Below the pieces are notes generated by a model. That model did no database searches. It was given only the letters and a program-made list of their open reading frames with translations, and had not been told where the DNA came from. The position numbers and the translations under genes are program-made. Below are positions 52,464 through 61,042 of a stretch of DNA of 64,000 bases, piece by piece. Position 1 is the stretch's first letter; each line of letters begins with the position of its first letter. The DNA is taken from NCBI RefSeq assembly GCF_008973465.1, contig NZ_WBXN01000004.1, positions 2,170,001 to 2,234,000 on the forward strand. The letters are read 5' to 3'. The stretch comes from Streptomyces sp. SS1-1. GTDB lineage: Bacteria > Actinomycetota > Actinomycetes > Streptomycetales > Streptomycetaceae.

Positions 52464-53135
52464 GTGTCCGGATCCCTGTACGAGACCCATGTGACGGTGG
52501 CCTGCGCCGACGCGGCCGCGTCCGGGCGGCTGCGCCGCTGGGCGGCCGCCGCGGGTCTGAAGCTGACCTGTATCGAACTGGCCCGCGGCCGGGTGCCGTC
52601 GCAGCCGATGCTCACGCTGACCGGTGCGCCCTCGTGGGCCGCGGCGGCGGCCGGCGCCGAGGAGGTGGCGGCGCGGCTGCGGGCGGGCGGGTTCAGCCCG
52701 GTGCGTGTGAAGGTCGAGTCGGCGCCCTGGGCTCCGGAGGTGCCGGCCGGGCCGTGCGGCGGCGGGCAGTACTTCGAGCACCATGTGAAGCTGCGGCTGC
52801 CCGCGGACACGGATCTCGGGGCCCTGGCCGACCGGGTGGTGCCGTACGGCGCGCATCTGTCGTGGAACCCGCGCCGGGTGGTCGGCGCCCGGCACGAGCG
52901 GTTCGTGACGCAGCGGTGCCGCGGGGTGGACGCCGCCGGCGCCGGACGCGCCCTGGAGGGGCTGCTGGCCGGACTGGCAGGTCTCGACGTGGTGGACGTG
53001 GAGCGGGAGTTCGTGCTGTACGACAGCGATCTGTCCGTGGACGACGGATGGATCGACGGGTGGATCGACGGACCGGCCGGGGAGACCTCCGGCGCGCGGG
53101 CCGGGGGCGTCATGACGCGGGAGAGGCGGCGATGA
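52464..53135 (+). CDS. Conserved protein with internal duplication, partner of AbiEii-like gene
   Basis: A 223-residue soluble protein with no recognised domain. It appears to consist of two related halves: YETHVTVAC...[12 protein letters not shown] near the N terminus and FEHHVKLRL...[11 protein letters not shown] in the middle, each beginning with a His-containing beta-strand and followed by a Gly-rich turn and strand. The second half ends [11 protein letters not shown]. The C terminus ([16 protein letters not shown]) is acidic. The stop overlaps the AbiEii-like ATG by ATGA. The function is unknown. Confidence 0.7.
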   Translation: MSGSLYETHVTVACADAAASGRLRRWAAAAGLKLTCIELARGRVPSQPMLTLTGAPSWAAAAAGAEEVAARLRAGGFSPVRVKVESAPWAPEVPAGPCGGGQYFEHHVKLRLPADTDLGALADRVVPYGAHLSWNPRRVVGARHERFVTQRCRGVDAAGAGRALEGLLAGLAGLDVVDVEREFVLYDSDLSVDDGWIDGWIDGPAGETSGARAGGVMTRERRR

Positions 53136-54136
53136 GCGGGTCCTGGCGGAAGTGGAGCCTGTGGCGCGAGATGCCCCGCGAGGAGCTGGACGACGCCACG
53201 CGGCGCGCGAAGGACCTGCCGCTGACGCTGCGGACGGTGCCCGGCGAGGACGTGTCGCAGCGCCTGGTGTTCGACCCGAGCATGAAGCAGCACTACAACG
53301 CGTACCGCGCCACCGACCCCGCGTTCGCCGACCCCGACCGCACGGACGCCTGGCGGGCGGCCCGGCGCCGGGCGCTGGACCTGGTCCTCGACGCGATCGC
53401 CGGGTCGGAGTGGGCCGACGCGCTGGTGCTGCGCGGCAGCGTGCTGATGTCCGTCTGGTTCGGCGAGGCCGCCCGGGAGCCCGGCGACCTCGACTTCGTC
53501 GTCGTGCCGGAGACCTGGCGGATGGAGGAGGAGCGCACCGCGCGGATGCTCGACGGGATCGCGCGGGCCGCCGGGGAGGCGTCCGGGGACGGCGTGCGGG
53601 TGTCGGCCGAGGGCGCCGTCGTGGAGGACATCTGGACCTACGAGCGGGTGCCGGGCCGCCGGATGGTCCTGCCGTGGAGCGCGCCGGGGCTTCCGGAGGG
53701 GCACGTCCAGCTCGACTTCGTCTTCAACGAGCGGCTGCCCGAGCCGCCCGAGCCCGTGGAGCTGCCGGGGGGTGCCGTCCTCTGGGCGGCCACGCCCGCG
53801 CTGTCGCTGGCCTGGAAGATGATGTGGCTGATCAACGACATGCACGCGCAGGGCAAGGACCTGTACGACGCGGTGCTGCTCGCCGAGCGGCACCCGCTGC
53901 CGTACGAGCTGCTGCACGAGGTGTTCCGGCTCTCGGGCGAGTGGCCCTACCCGTACCAGGAGTACGTCGGCTTCGGCAACGTCGTGGAGGCGCTCGGGTT
54001 CGTCGAGTGGCGGCACTTCGTCACCGAGTATCCGCAGTACGCGGACGACGAGCAGGCGTTCGTGGACCGGCTGGTCCGGGCGGTGGCGCCGACGTTCGAG
54101 GGCCGGTCAGAGGGCGGCGGCCCCGTGGGCGCGTAG
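53132..54136 (+). CDS. AbiEii-like nucleotidyltransferase
   Basis: A 334-residue protein. The N-terminal segment [20 protein letters not shown] followed by LDFVVVPE has the GS...DLDF pattern of AbiEii/AbiGii toxin-type nucleotidyltransferases. A later [15 protein letters not shown] segment (VQLDFVF) gives a possible third Asp, and [21 protein letters not shown] has the K and DxxD typical of the fold. AbiEii transfers nucleotides to a target, often tRNA. The usual AbiEi antitoxin is not present; the upstream gene is an unknown partner. The 3' end overlaps dnaG antisense by 30 bases. Confidence 0.75.
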   Translation: MSGSWRKWSLWREMPREELDDATRRAKDLPLTLRTVPGEDVSQRLVFDPSMKQHYNAYRATDPAFADPDRTDAWRAARRRALDLVLDAIAGSEWADALVLRGSVLMSVWFGEAAREPGDLDFVVVPETWRMEEERTARMLDGIARAAGEASGDGVRVSAEGAVVEDIWTYERVPGRRMVLPWSAPGLPEGHVQLDFVFNERLPEPPEPVELPGGAVLWAATPALSLAWKMMWLINDMHAQGKDLYDAVLLAERHPLPYELLHEVFRLSGEWPYPYQEYVGFGNVVEALGFVEWRHFVTEYPQYADDEQAFVDRLVRAVAPTFEGRSEGGGPVGA

Positions 54137-56011
54137 CGCCTGGTCGTACTGCTGGAGGACCCACAGCTCGTTCTGCACGGCGGCGAGCTGCGCCGGGTCG
54201 CCGCCCGCGCCGAGGCGGGTCAGCTGGCTCTGGATGTCGCGGACCCGGCGCTCGACGGCACGGCGGCGGACGGTGACGAGCTGTTCGCCCGCGTAGTTCT
54301 CGTCGACGGTCCTGCGCATGATCGCCTCGACGGCGAGCTCGGTGACCATCGCGCGGACCTGGTCGTCGGGGGCCGCGTCCCGGACCCGGACCAGGTACTC
54401 CTGCGGGTCCTGGATGCCGAACTCCGCGCCGCCCGCGTCCATGATCGCCTGGCGGACGGCGGCGTAGGGCGCGGCGGTGAACTCGTCGACGCCGTACGCG
54501 TCGAACGCCGGGGAGACCAGCTCGGGGCGCTGGAGGGCGAGCTTCAGCAGCTCGCGTTCGGTGGCGTAGACGGGGTTGCGCAGGGTGAGGGCCGGGCCGG
54601 TGGCGCGGGGGCGGGGCGCGGCGTCGTACGGCTGCTGCGGGCCGCGGGAGGACGGGGCCGGGCCGCGGCCGCCGCGCTCGCGGGCCCACCGGGCGAGCTG
54701 GGCGACCCGCTTGACCACGAACTGGGTGTCGAGGATGCCGAGCATGCCGGCGAGCTGGACGGCGACCTCGTGCTGGGCGCCGCTGTTCTTGATGCGGGCG
54801 ACGATCGGGGCGGCCTCGTCGAGGGCCGCGGCGCGGCCCGCCGGGGTGTCCAGGTCGTAGCGGACGACGATCTGGCGCAGCGCGAACTCGAAGAGCGGGG
54901 TGCGTGGTTCGACCAGGTCGGCGACGGCGTCGTCGCCCTTGGCGAGGCGCAGCTCGCAGGGGTCCATGCCGTCGGGGGCGATCGCGATGTAGGTCTCGGC
55001 GGCGAACTTCTGGTCGTCCTCGAAGGCGCGCAGGGCCGCCTTCTGGCCGGCGGCGTCGCCGTCGAAGGTGAAGATCACGCGGGCCGAGCCGTTGTCCATC
55101 AGGAGCCGGCGCAGGATCTTGATGTGGTCGCCGCCGAAGGCGGTGCCGCAGGTCGCGATGGCCGTGGTGACCCCGGCGAGGTGGCAGGCCATGACGTCGG
55201 TGTAGCCCTCGACGACAACCGCGCGGGACGCCTTGGCGATGTCCTTCTTGGCGAGGTCGATGCCGTACAGGACCTGGGACTTCCGGTAGATCGCCGTGTC
55301 GGGGGTGTTGAGGTACTTCGGGCCGTTGTCCGCCTCGTAGAGCTTGCGGGCGCCGAAGCCGACGACGTCGCCGCCGATGTCGCGGATCGGCCACATCAGG
55401 CGGCCCCGGAAGCGGTCGATGGGGCCGCGGCGGCCCTCCTGGGCCAGGCCGGAGAGGATGATCTCCTTGTCGGTGAAGCCCTTGCCGCGCAGGAAGCGGG
55501 TGAGGTGGTCCCAGCCCTGCGGGCTGTAGCCGACGGAGAAGCGCTGGGCGGCGGCCTGGTCGAAGCCGCGCTCGGCGAGGAACTGGCGGCCGGTGTCGGC
55601 CTCCGGGCTGGTCGCGAGCTGCTCCATGTACCAGTCGGCGGCGATCTTGTGGGCCTCGACCAGGCGGATGCGCTCGCCGCGCTGGTGGGAGGGGTTGTAG
55701 CCGCCCTCCTCGTAGCGCAGGGTGATGCCGGCCTGGGCGGCGAGGCGCTCGACGGCCTCGGAGAAGGAGAGGTGGTCCACCTTCATCACGAAGGTGATGG
55801 TGTCGCCGCCCTCCTGGCAGCCGAAGCAGTGGAAGAGTCCCTTGCTGGGGCTGACCTGGAAGGACGGCGACTTCTCGTCGTGGAAGGGGCACAGCCCCTT
55901 CAGATTCCCGCCGCCGGCGTTGCGCAGCTGGAGGTACTCGGAGACGACGGCGTCGATCGGGACCGCGTCCCGTACCGCCTTCACGTCCTCGTCGTTGATC
56001 CGTCCTGCCAC
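54107..56011 (-). CDS. dnaG: DNA primase DnaG
   Basis: A 634-residue primase. The zinc-binding domain has C41, H44, C62 and C65 (CPFHDEKSPSF and CFGC). The catalytic core and TOPRIM domain have VVVEGYTDVMACHLAG and FTFDGDAAGQKAAL, holding the acidic metal ligands. The C-terminal region would bind DnaB helicase. It is last in a minus-strand series with the FAD reductase and dgt and 29 bases after the reductase stop. Its end overlaps the convergent AbiEii-like gene. Confidence 0.96.
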   Translation of the reverse strand: MAGRINDEDVKAVRDAVPIDAVVSEYLQLRNAGGGNLKGLCPFHDEKSPSFQVSPSKGLFHCFGCQEGGDTITFVMKVDHLSFSEAVERLAAQAGITLRYEEGGYNPSHQRGERIRLVEAHKIAADWYMEQLATSPEADTGRQFLAERGFDQAAAQRFSVGYSPQGWDHLTRFLRGKGFTDKEIILSGLAQEGRRGPIDRFRGRLMWPIRDIGGDVVGFGARKLYEADNGPKYLNTPDTAIYRKSQVLYGIDLAKKDIAKASRAVVVEGYTDVMACHLAGVTTAIATCGTAFGGDHIKILRRLLMDNGSARVIFTFDGDAAGQKAALRAFEDDQKFAAETYIAIAPDGMDPCELRLAKGDDAVADLVEPRTPLFEFALRQIVVRYDLDTPAGRAAALDEAAPIVARIKNSGAQHEVAVQLAGMLGILDTQFVVKRVAQLARWARERGGRGPAPSSRGPQQPYDAAPRPRATGPALTLRNPVYATERELLKLALQRPELVSPAFDAYGVDEFTAAPYAAVRQAIMDAGGAEFGIQDPQEYLVRVRDAAPDDQVRAMVTELAVEAIMRRTVDENYAGEQLVTVRRRAVERRVRDIQSQLTRLGAGGDPAQLAAVQNELWVLQQYDQALRAHGAAAL

Positions 56012-56040
56012 GCGTGAATTCTACGGGGCGGGACGGACAC

Positions 56041-57306
56041 TCAAGGGATGAGGTCTTCGAGTGGAATGTGGGGGTTCGCCAGGTTCTCGGTGTCCACCTG
56101 GGCCTTGGAGCGGATCAGTTTCTGGATGGGTTCGGTCACGTCCCACACGTTCACGTTCATTCCGGCGAGCACCCGGCCCTCCTTCACCCAGAAGGCGATG
56201 AACTCGCGCTTGCCGGCGTCGCCGCGGATCACGACCTGGTCGTACGAGCCCGCGGGCGCCCATCCGCTGTACTCCATGCCCAGGTCGTACTGGTCGGAGA
56301 AGAAGTAGGGCACGCGGTCGTAGGTGACGTCCCGGCCGAGCATCGCGCGGGCCGCGGCGGGGCCGCCGTTGAGCGCGTTGGCCCAGTGCTCCACCCGCAG
56401 CCGGGTGTCGAACAGGGCGTGCGGGAAGGAGGCCACGTCTCCGGCCGCGTAGATGTCGGGGTCGGAGGTGCGCAGCCGTTCGTCGACCACGACCCCGCGG
56501 CCGTGCGCGGCGTCGGCGATCTCCAGGCCGGCGGCCTCGGCGAGGGCGGTGCGCGGGGCGGCGCCGATGGCCGCGAGGACGTCGTGCGCCGGGTGCTCCT
56601 CACCGTCGTCGGTGCGGGCGGCCAGCACCATGCCGTCCTGCCCGACGATCTCCGTCAGGCGCCGCCCGAAGTGGAACCGCACCCCGTGCTCGCGGTGCAG
56701 CTCGGCGAAGACCGCGCCGAGCTCGGGGCCGAGCACGCCGTGCAGCGGGGTCGGGCCGTGCTCGACGACGGTGACCTCGGCGCCGTACTCACGGGCCGCC
56801 GCCGCGATCTCCAGGCCGATCCAGCCGGCGCCGGCGATCACGAGGTGCCCGTTGTCCCGGCCGAGGGAGGTCAGGACGCCCTTGAGGCGCTCGGCGTGCG
56901 CGAGCCGGCGCAGGTGGTGCACGCCGGCCAGGTCGGTACCGGGGATGTCCAGGCGGCGGGGCTCGGCGCCGGTCGCGAGCAGCAGCTTGTCGTAGTGGAC
57001 GACGGTGCCGTCCTCGCCGAACCGGACCGTCTTCGCGGTGCGGTCGATGGCGTCGACGGTCTGCCCGAGGTGCAGCTCGATGTCGTTGCGCGCGTACCAG
57101 GCGGGCTCGTGCACGAAGACGGTGTCGCGCTCCTCCTTGCCGAGGACGTACCCCTTGGACAGGGGCGGTCGCTCGTAGGGGTGGTCACGCTCGTCGCAGA
57201 TCAGTATCACCCGCCCGGTGAAGCCCTCCGCGCGGAGCGTCTCGGCCGCCTTGGCGCCGGCCAGCCCGCCTCCGACGATGACGAATGTCTGATCCGCGTC
57301 GACCAC
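56041..57306 (-). CDS. FAD/NAD(P)-dependent oxidoreductase (ferredoxin reductase type)
   Basis: A 421-residue flavoprotein with the FAD-binding FVIVGGGLAGAKAAETLRAE and the NAD(P)-binding VIAGAGWIGLEIAAAAREYG. The late DIYAAGDVASFPH is the second FAD motif. The C terminus matches putidaredoxin or ferredoxin reductases (YFFSDQYDLGMEYSG). No catalytic disulfide CxxxxC is present. GTG 57306 follows AGGAGG. It is between dgt and dnaG, and the partner ferredoxin is not in the window. Confidence 0.9.
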   Translation of the reverse strand: MVDADQTFVIVGGGLAGAKAAETLRAEGFTGRVILICDERDHPYERPPLSKGYVLGKEERDTVFVHEPAWYARNDIELHLGQTVDAIDRTAKTVRFGEDGTVVHYDKLLLATGAEPRRLDIPGTDLAGVHHLRRLAHAERLKGVLTSLGRDNGHLVIAGAGWIGLEIAAAAREYGAEVTVVEHGPTPLHGVLGPELGAVFAELHREHGVRFHFGRRLTEIVGQDGMVLAARTDDGEEHPAHDVLAAIGAAPRTALAEAAGLEIADAAHGRGVVVDERLRTSDPDIYAAGDVASFPHALFDTRLRVEHWANALNGGPAAARAMLGRDVTYDRVPYFFSDQYDLGMEYSGWAPAGSYDQVVIRGDAGKREFIAFWVKEGRVLAGMNVNVWDVTEPIQKLIRSKAQVDTENLANPHIPLEDLIP

Positions 57307-57436
57307 TTCATGCCTCCTCGTAAGGTGCCGCCCCACGAGCGTCCCGCACCCAGCGTGATGCGGGAAGGGGGGGTGACCCGATCAGGCCACGCAGGGTCAC
57401 TTTCGGGTGCCCGGGTCGCCGGGACGGGGGGCGGGT

Positions 57437-58690
57437 TCAGGACCGGCCGCTGAGGCGGGCGTGCAGGGCGCGGGCCGAGGCGTCCGTCAGGTTGGCGATC
57501 TGGTCGACGACGACGCGCTTGCGGGCGCGGTCGTCGCCGGCCGCGTCGAACAGCGCGCGGAACTGCGGGTCCAGTCCGTCGGGGGCGCGGGCGGTCAGCG
57601 CCTCGGCCAGCTCGGCGACGACGACGCGCTGGTCGGCGCGCAGCCGCTCCTGCTCGGCGCGCTGCATGACGTACCGGTCGGCGACGGCCTTGAGGACCGC
57701 GCACTCCATGCGGGTCGCGCGCGGCACGACGAGTTCGGCGGCGTACCGGGTGAGCCGCCCGCCGCCGTACGCGGCACGGGTCGCGCCCTCGGCGGCCAGG
57801 CAGAACCGGCCGATGAGCTGGCTGGTGGCGTCCTTGAGGCGGGCCTGGGCGACGGCCGAGCCGTCGTAGCCGTGCGGCCACCACTCCTGGTCGAGGAGCC
57901 GGTCCAGGGCCTCGGCGAGCTCGGCGGGGTCGGTGTCGGCGGGCACGTACCGGCCGACGGCGACGGCGAAGACGGCGTCGCGCTCCGGCTCGGCGTGCAG
58001 GCAGTTGGGGTCGATGTGCCCGGCGTGCAGACCGTCCTCCACGTCGTGCACGGAGTACGCCACGTCGTCGGACCAGTCCATGACCTGGGCCTCGAAGGTG
58101 GTGCGGGTGCCGGGGGCGTCCTTGCGGATCCAGTCGAAGACGGGCCGGTCGTCCTCGTAGACGCCGAACTTGGGCGACCGCGGGTCGGTGGGGTGGGCGC
58201 CGCGGGGCCACGGGTACTTGGTGGCGGCGTCGAGGGTGGCGCGGGTGAGGTTGAGTCCCACGGAGCCCTCCGGGGTGAACCGCTTGGGCTCGATCCGGGT
58301 GAGCAGGCGCAGGGACTGGGCGTTGCCCTCGAACCCGCCGCAGTCCTCGGCGAACTCGTTGAGCGCGACCTCGCCGTTGTGCCCGAACGGGGGGTGCCCC
58401 AGGTCGTGCGAGAGGCAGGCGGCCTCCACCAGGTCGGGATCACACCCGAGCGCCTCGCCGAGCTCCCGGCCGACCTGGGCGCACTCCAGGGAGTGCGTGA
58501 GACGGGTACGGGGGCTGGGGTCCCAGGCGTTGCTGTGCGTCCCGGGCGTCACGACCTGCGTCTTGCCGGCGAGCCTGCGCAACGCGGCCGAGTGCAGCAC
58601 ACGGGCCCGATCCCGCTGGAAGGCCGTACGCCCGGGGCGCTTGTCGGGTTCCGGTGCCCAGCGTTCGACTGCCGACTCGTCGTAGTACAT
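57437..58690 (-). CDS. dgt: Deoxyguanosinetriphosphate triphosphohydrolase (dGTPase)
   Basis: A 417-residue HD-domain protein. Motifs are [37 protein letters not shown] and the HD pair [14 protein letters not shown], with a later Asp in [16 protein letters not shown]. It hydrolyses dGTP to deoxyguanosine and triphosphate and belongs to the shorter type 2 group. It lies upstream of the FAD reductase and dnaG, as I remember in streptomycetes. The first codon is ATG at 58690. Confidence 0.93.
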   Translation of the reverse strand: MYYDESAVERWAPEPDKRPGRTAFQRDRARVLHSAALRRLAGKTQVVTPGTHSNAWDPSPRTRLTHSLECAQVGRELGEALGCDPDLVEAACLSHDLGHPPFGHNGEVALNEFAEDCGGFEGNAQSLRLLTRIEPKRFTPEGSVGLNLTRATLDAATKYPWPRGAHPTDPRSPKFGVYEDDRPVFDWIRKDAPGTRTTFEAQVMDWSDDVAYSVHDVEDGLHAGHIDPNCLHAEPERDAVFAVAVGRYVPADTDPAELAEALDRLLDQEWWPHGYDGSAVAQARLKDATSQLIGRFCLAAEGATRAAYGGGRLTRYAAELVVPRATRMECAVLKAVADRYVMQRAEQERLRADQRVVVAELAEALTARAPDGLDPQFRALFDAAGDDRARKRVVVDQIANLTDASARALHARLSGRS

Positions 58691-59171
58691 GCGTCGACAG
58701 TACGGCGAGAGGGAGGGTACGGGGTGCCCCGCCGGCCCGCCGACGGGGACTTCGGCCGGGGCCGGCGCCGGCCTGAGGTCGTGGTGGGGGCCGCTACCGG
58801 CCTGCGGCGCCAGCCGGCTTCAGGTGGGCGGGGTGCGTGGGCCGCCGTCGCGGGGCGGCCGTGCGGTCGTCGCCGTCGAGCAGAGCGCGGACCGTCGCCG
58901 GGTCCTTGGCAGCTCGCGGCGCGGGCCGGAGTCGAGGCCGGGGCCGTGAGGGGCCGGTGCGGCCGTGGCGGTGGGCCGGCGAGCGGGCGGCGCGGGTGGC
59001 CCGTGGGGCCTGGGCGCGGCACGGAGGTTCAGGTCGAGGGCGGGCCCGTGGTGGTGGGCCGGCGGACCGGTGGGTGCGGTCCTCCGAGGCCCGGGCGGGG
59101 AGCGCCAGGTGCTCGTGGTCGTGGCTCAGCGAGTGGGGGGCCGTGGCCCGGGTGCGGCGTGAGTCCCCGGT
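58691..59171. other. Long GC-rich non-coding gap
   Basis: This 481-base stretch between dgt and the chelatase gene is very G-rich on the plus strand, with short repeats such as GTGGGCCGGCG near 58971 and GTGGTGGGCCGGCGG near 59047. It has open frames but none with a ribosome-binding site or convincing product. It may be a degenerate gene or a leader region of dgt. Confidence 0.5.
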
Positions 59172-60041
59172 TCAGGCCGTCGCCAGGGATGGGGTGGCCG
59201 TCGACGGGGCCGCCGTGTGGTCGTAGCGGTGGAGGAGGAGGTGGGCCATCGCGGGGTGGGTGCCCAGGGGGGACGAGGCGAGCCAGGGGGCCTGGTCGGC
59301 GCACTGGGTCGCGAAGCGGCCGGGGGCCGTGAAGTACGACGCCACCGCGACCCTGGTGCGGCCCCGCGCGGCGAGGGCCGCGAGGGCGTCGGGGACGGTC
59401 GGGGACGCCGTCGTGGCGTAGGCGGGGACGACCGGGACGCCCAGGCGGGCGGCGAGGAGGCGGGCCGTGCGTGCGGTGTCCACCTTGGACTCGGGGTCGC
59501 GAGAGCCTGCCGCCGCCAGGACGACGGCGGTCGTGCGGCGGGTGGCCTCGTCCTCGGGCGTGCGCCAGCCGGCCTCCGTCAGACGGGCGTGCAGCGCCTC
59601 CGCGAGGAGCGGGTGCGGGCCGAGCGCGCCGGCCACCCGGGCGCGGACCCGGGAAGCGGCGGCCATGCCCGGGATGTCCCGCTTGATGTGGTAGCCGCGG
59701 CCGAGGAGCAGGGGGACCAGGATCGCCTCGCGGTCGCCAAGGGCGGCGAGCGTGTCCGCGAGCAGCGGCTCGTTCAGCTCGATGTGCCCGAGGTGGACCG
59801 GCAGTCCGGGGCGCAGCGCGCGGACCTCGTCGAGCAGGGCGGTCACCGTGCGCAGGGCGCGCGGGTCGCGGCTGCCGTGGGCGACGACGACGAGCGCGGG
59901 GGGCTCGGGGCGGCGTCTGCCGTCGGGGCCGACGAGGGTGAGCTGGCGGGCGAGCTGGCTGCTGATCCGGTTCATGAGGTGCGCCGTACTGTCGAGGTGG
60001 GCCGTCGGGGACTCGTCGTGCAGGGGGTTCGACGCCGTCAT
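59172..60041 (-). CDS. Sirohydrochlorin chelatase-like protein (CbiX/SirB family)
   Basis: A 289-residue two-domain chelatase of the CbiX long type. The first half has LVVVAHGSRDPRALRTV with the His of the metal site, VHLGHIELNEPLL and RGYHIKRDIPGM; the second half repeats the fold with VVLAAAGSRDPESKV. The family inserts Fe or Co into sirohydrochlorin. Siroheme is needed by nitrite and sulfite reductases, which fits the nearby nitrate reductase. The start is ATG at 60041. Confidence 0.87.
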   Translation of the reverse strand: MTASNPLHDESPTAHLDSTAHLMNRISSQLARQLTLVGPDGRRRPEPPALVVVAHGSRDPRALRTVTALLDEVRALRPGLPVHLGHIELNEPLLADTLAALGDREAILVPLLLGRGYHIKRDIPGMAAASRVRARVAGALGPHPLLAEALHARLTEAGWRTPEDEATRRTTAVVLAAAGSRDPESKVDTARTARLLAARLGVPVVPAYATTASPTVPDALAALAARGRTRVAVASYFTAPGRFATQCADQAPWLASSPLGTHPAMAHLLLHRYDHTAAPSTATPSLATA

Positions 60042-60263
60042 GGACCGATGGTGGCGGGGTGAGGTTGCTGTGCCGTTTCGCGGGAATGACGGGTTCTTAC
60101 GCCGGGTTCACGGTCCGGGCGGGGGCTGGTGTGAGGCCGTCTGACCTGCGGTTCCGTCCGCGCGGGGTGAAGACCGTCACGCGGGGGCGGGTGAACCGTG
60201 CCCGCCGCCGGGGCGTCCTGGGAGGCGGGGGCTCACGGGGAGCCGTACGGGAAGGGGGCCGGG

Positions 60264-60941
60264 ATGCGTCTGCGGAGGCCGCGTCTGCCGCGCACCCGTG
60301 CCGGGCGCCGGCGGCTCGTGCGGGCCGTGATGGCCGCGGGCGTGCTGGCGCTGCTGCCGGCCACCTGGACGCGGCTGGCCACCGAGGGCCGGCTGCGCAC
60401 CGCCGCCGACGTGCCGCGCACGGACGTCGCCGTCGTCTTCGGGGCCGGGCTGTGGGACGGCGAGCCGTCGCCGTACCTCGCGCACCGGCTGGACGCGGCG
60501 GCCGGGCTGTACCGGGCGGGACGGATCGAGGTCGTCCTCGTCACCGGGGACAACAGCCGCGAGGACTACGACGAGCCCGACGCGATGCGCGCCTACCTGG
60601 TCCGGCACGGCGTGCCCGACGCCCGGATCGTCAGCGACTACGCGGGCTTCGACACCTGGGACTCCTGTGTCCGGGCCAAGAAGATCTTCGGGGTCGACGA
60701 GGCGGTGCTGATCAGCCAGGACTTCCACATCCGGCGGGCGGTGGCGCTGTGCGAGGAGGCCGGGGTCGCCAGCTACGGCGTCGGGGTGGCCGCCCGGCAC
60801 GACGTCACCTGGTACTACGGCGGGGTCCGGGAGCTGTTCGCGGCGGGCAAGGCGGCGCTGGACGCCGTCGTCGAACCGGACCCGCGCTTCCTCGGCCGGC
60901 GCGAGACCGGGGTCGCGGACGCGCTGGCCACGGCCCGGTAG
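60264..60941 (+). CDS. YdcF/SanA-like DUF218 protein
   Basis: A 225-residue protein with an Arg-rich N terminus, one membrane segment (VRAVMAAGVLALLPATWTRL) and the DUF218 fold outside: VAVVFGAGLWDGEPSPYLAHR, VLVTGDNSREDYDEPDAMR, DTWDSCVRAKKIFGVDEAVLI and SQDFHIRRAVALCEE. The SanA group is linked to envelope barrier and vancomycin sensitivity in other bacteria. ATG 60264 follows GGAAGGGGG. It precedes nasA by 101 bases. Confidence 0.88.
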   Translation: MRLRRPRLPRTRAGRRRLVRAVMAAGVLALLPATWTRLATEGRLRTAADVPRTDVAVVFGAGLWDGEPSPYLAHRLDAAAGLYRAGRIEVVLVTGDNSREDYDEPDAMRAYLVRHGVPDARIVSDYAGFDTWDSCVRAKKIFGVDEAVLISQDFHIRRAVALCEEAGVASYGVGVAARHDVTWYYGGVRELFAAGKAALDAVVEPDPRFLGRRETGVADALATAR

Positions 60942-61042
60942 CGGGCCTCACGGCGCCGCCGGGCGCGCGGGGAGGTCACCGTGCCGCCCGTGTAACCGGG
61001 GAGCCGCCGCGCACGTAACACGGCCGACGCACGCTGAACGGC

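Noticed and set aside
53132..54136. Calling the AbiEii-like pair a phage-defence toxin-antitoxin system.
   Set aside because: No AbiEi antitoxin is present and the place between hrdA and dnaG appears to be conserved core chromosome.
58549..59022. A 157-residue minus-strand open frame in the G-rich gap.
   Set aside because: It runs into dgt in another frame, has Pro/Arg-rich composition typical of shadow frames and lacks a ribosome-binding site.
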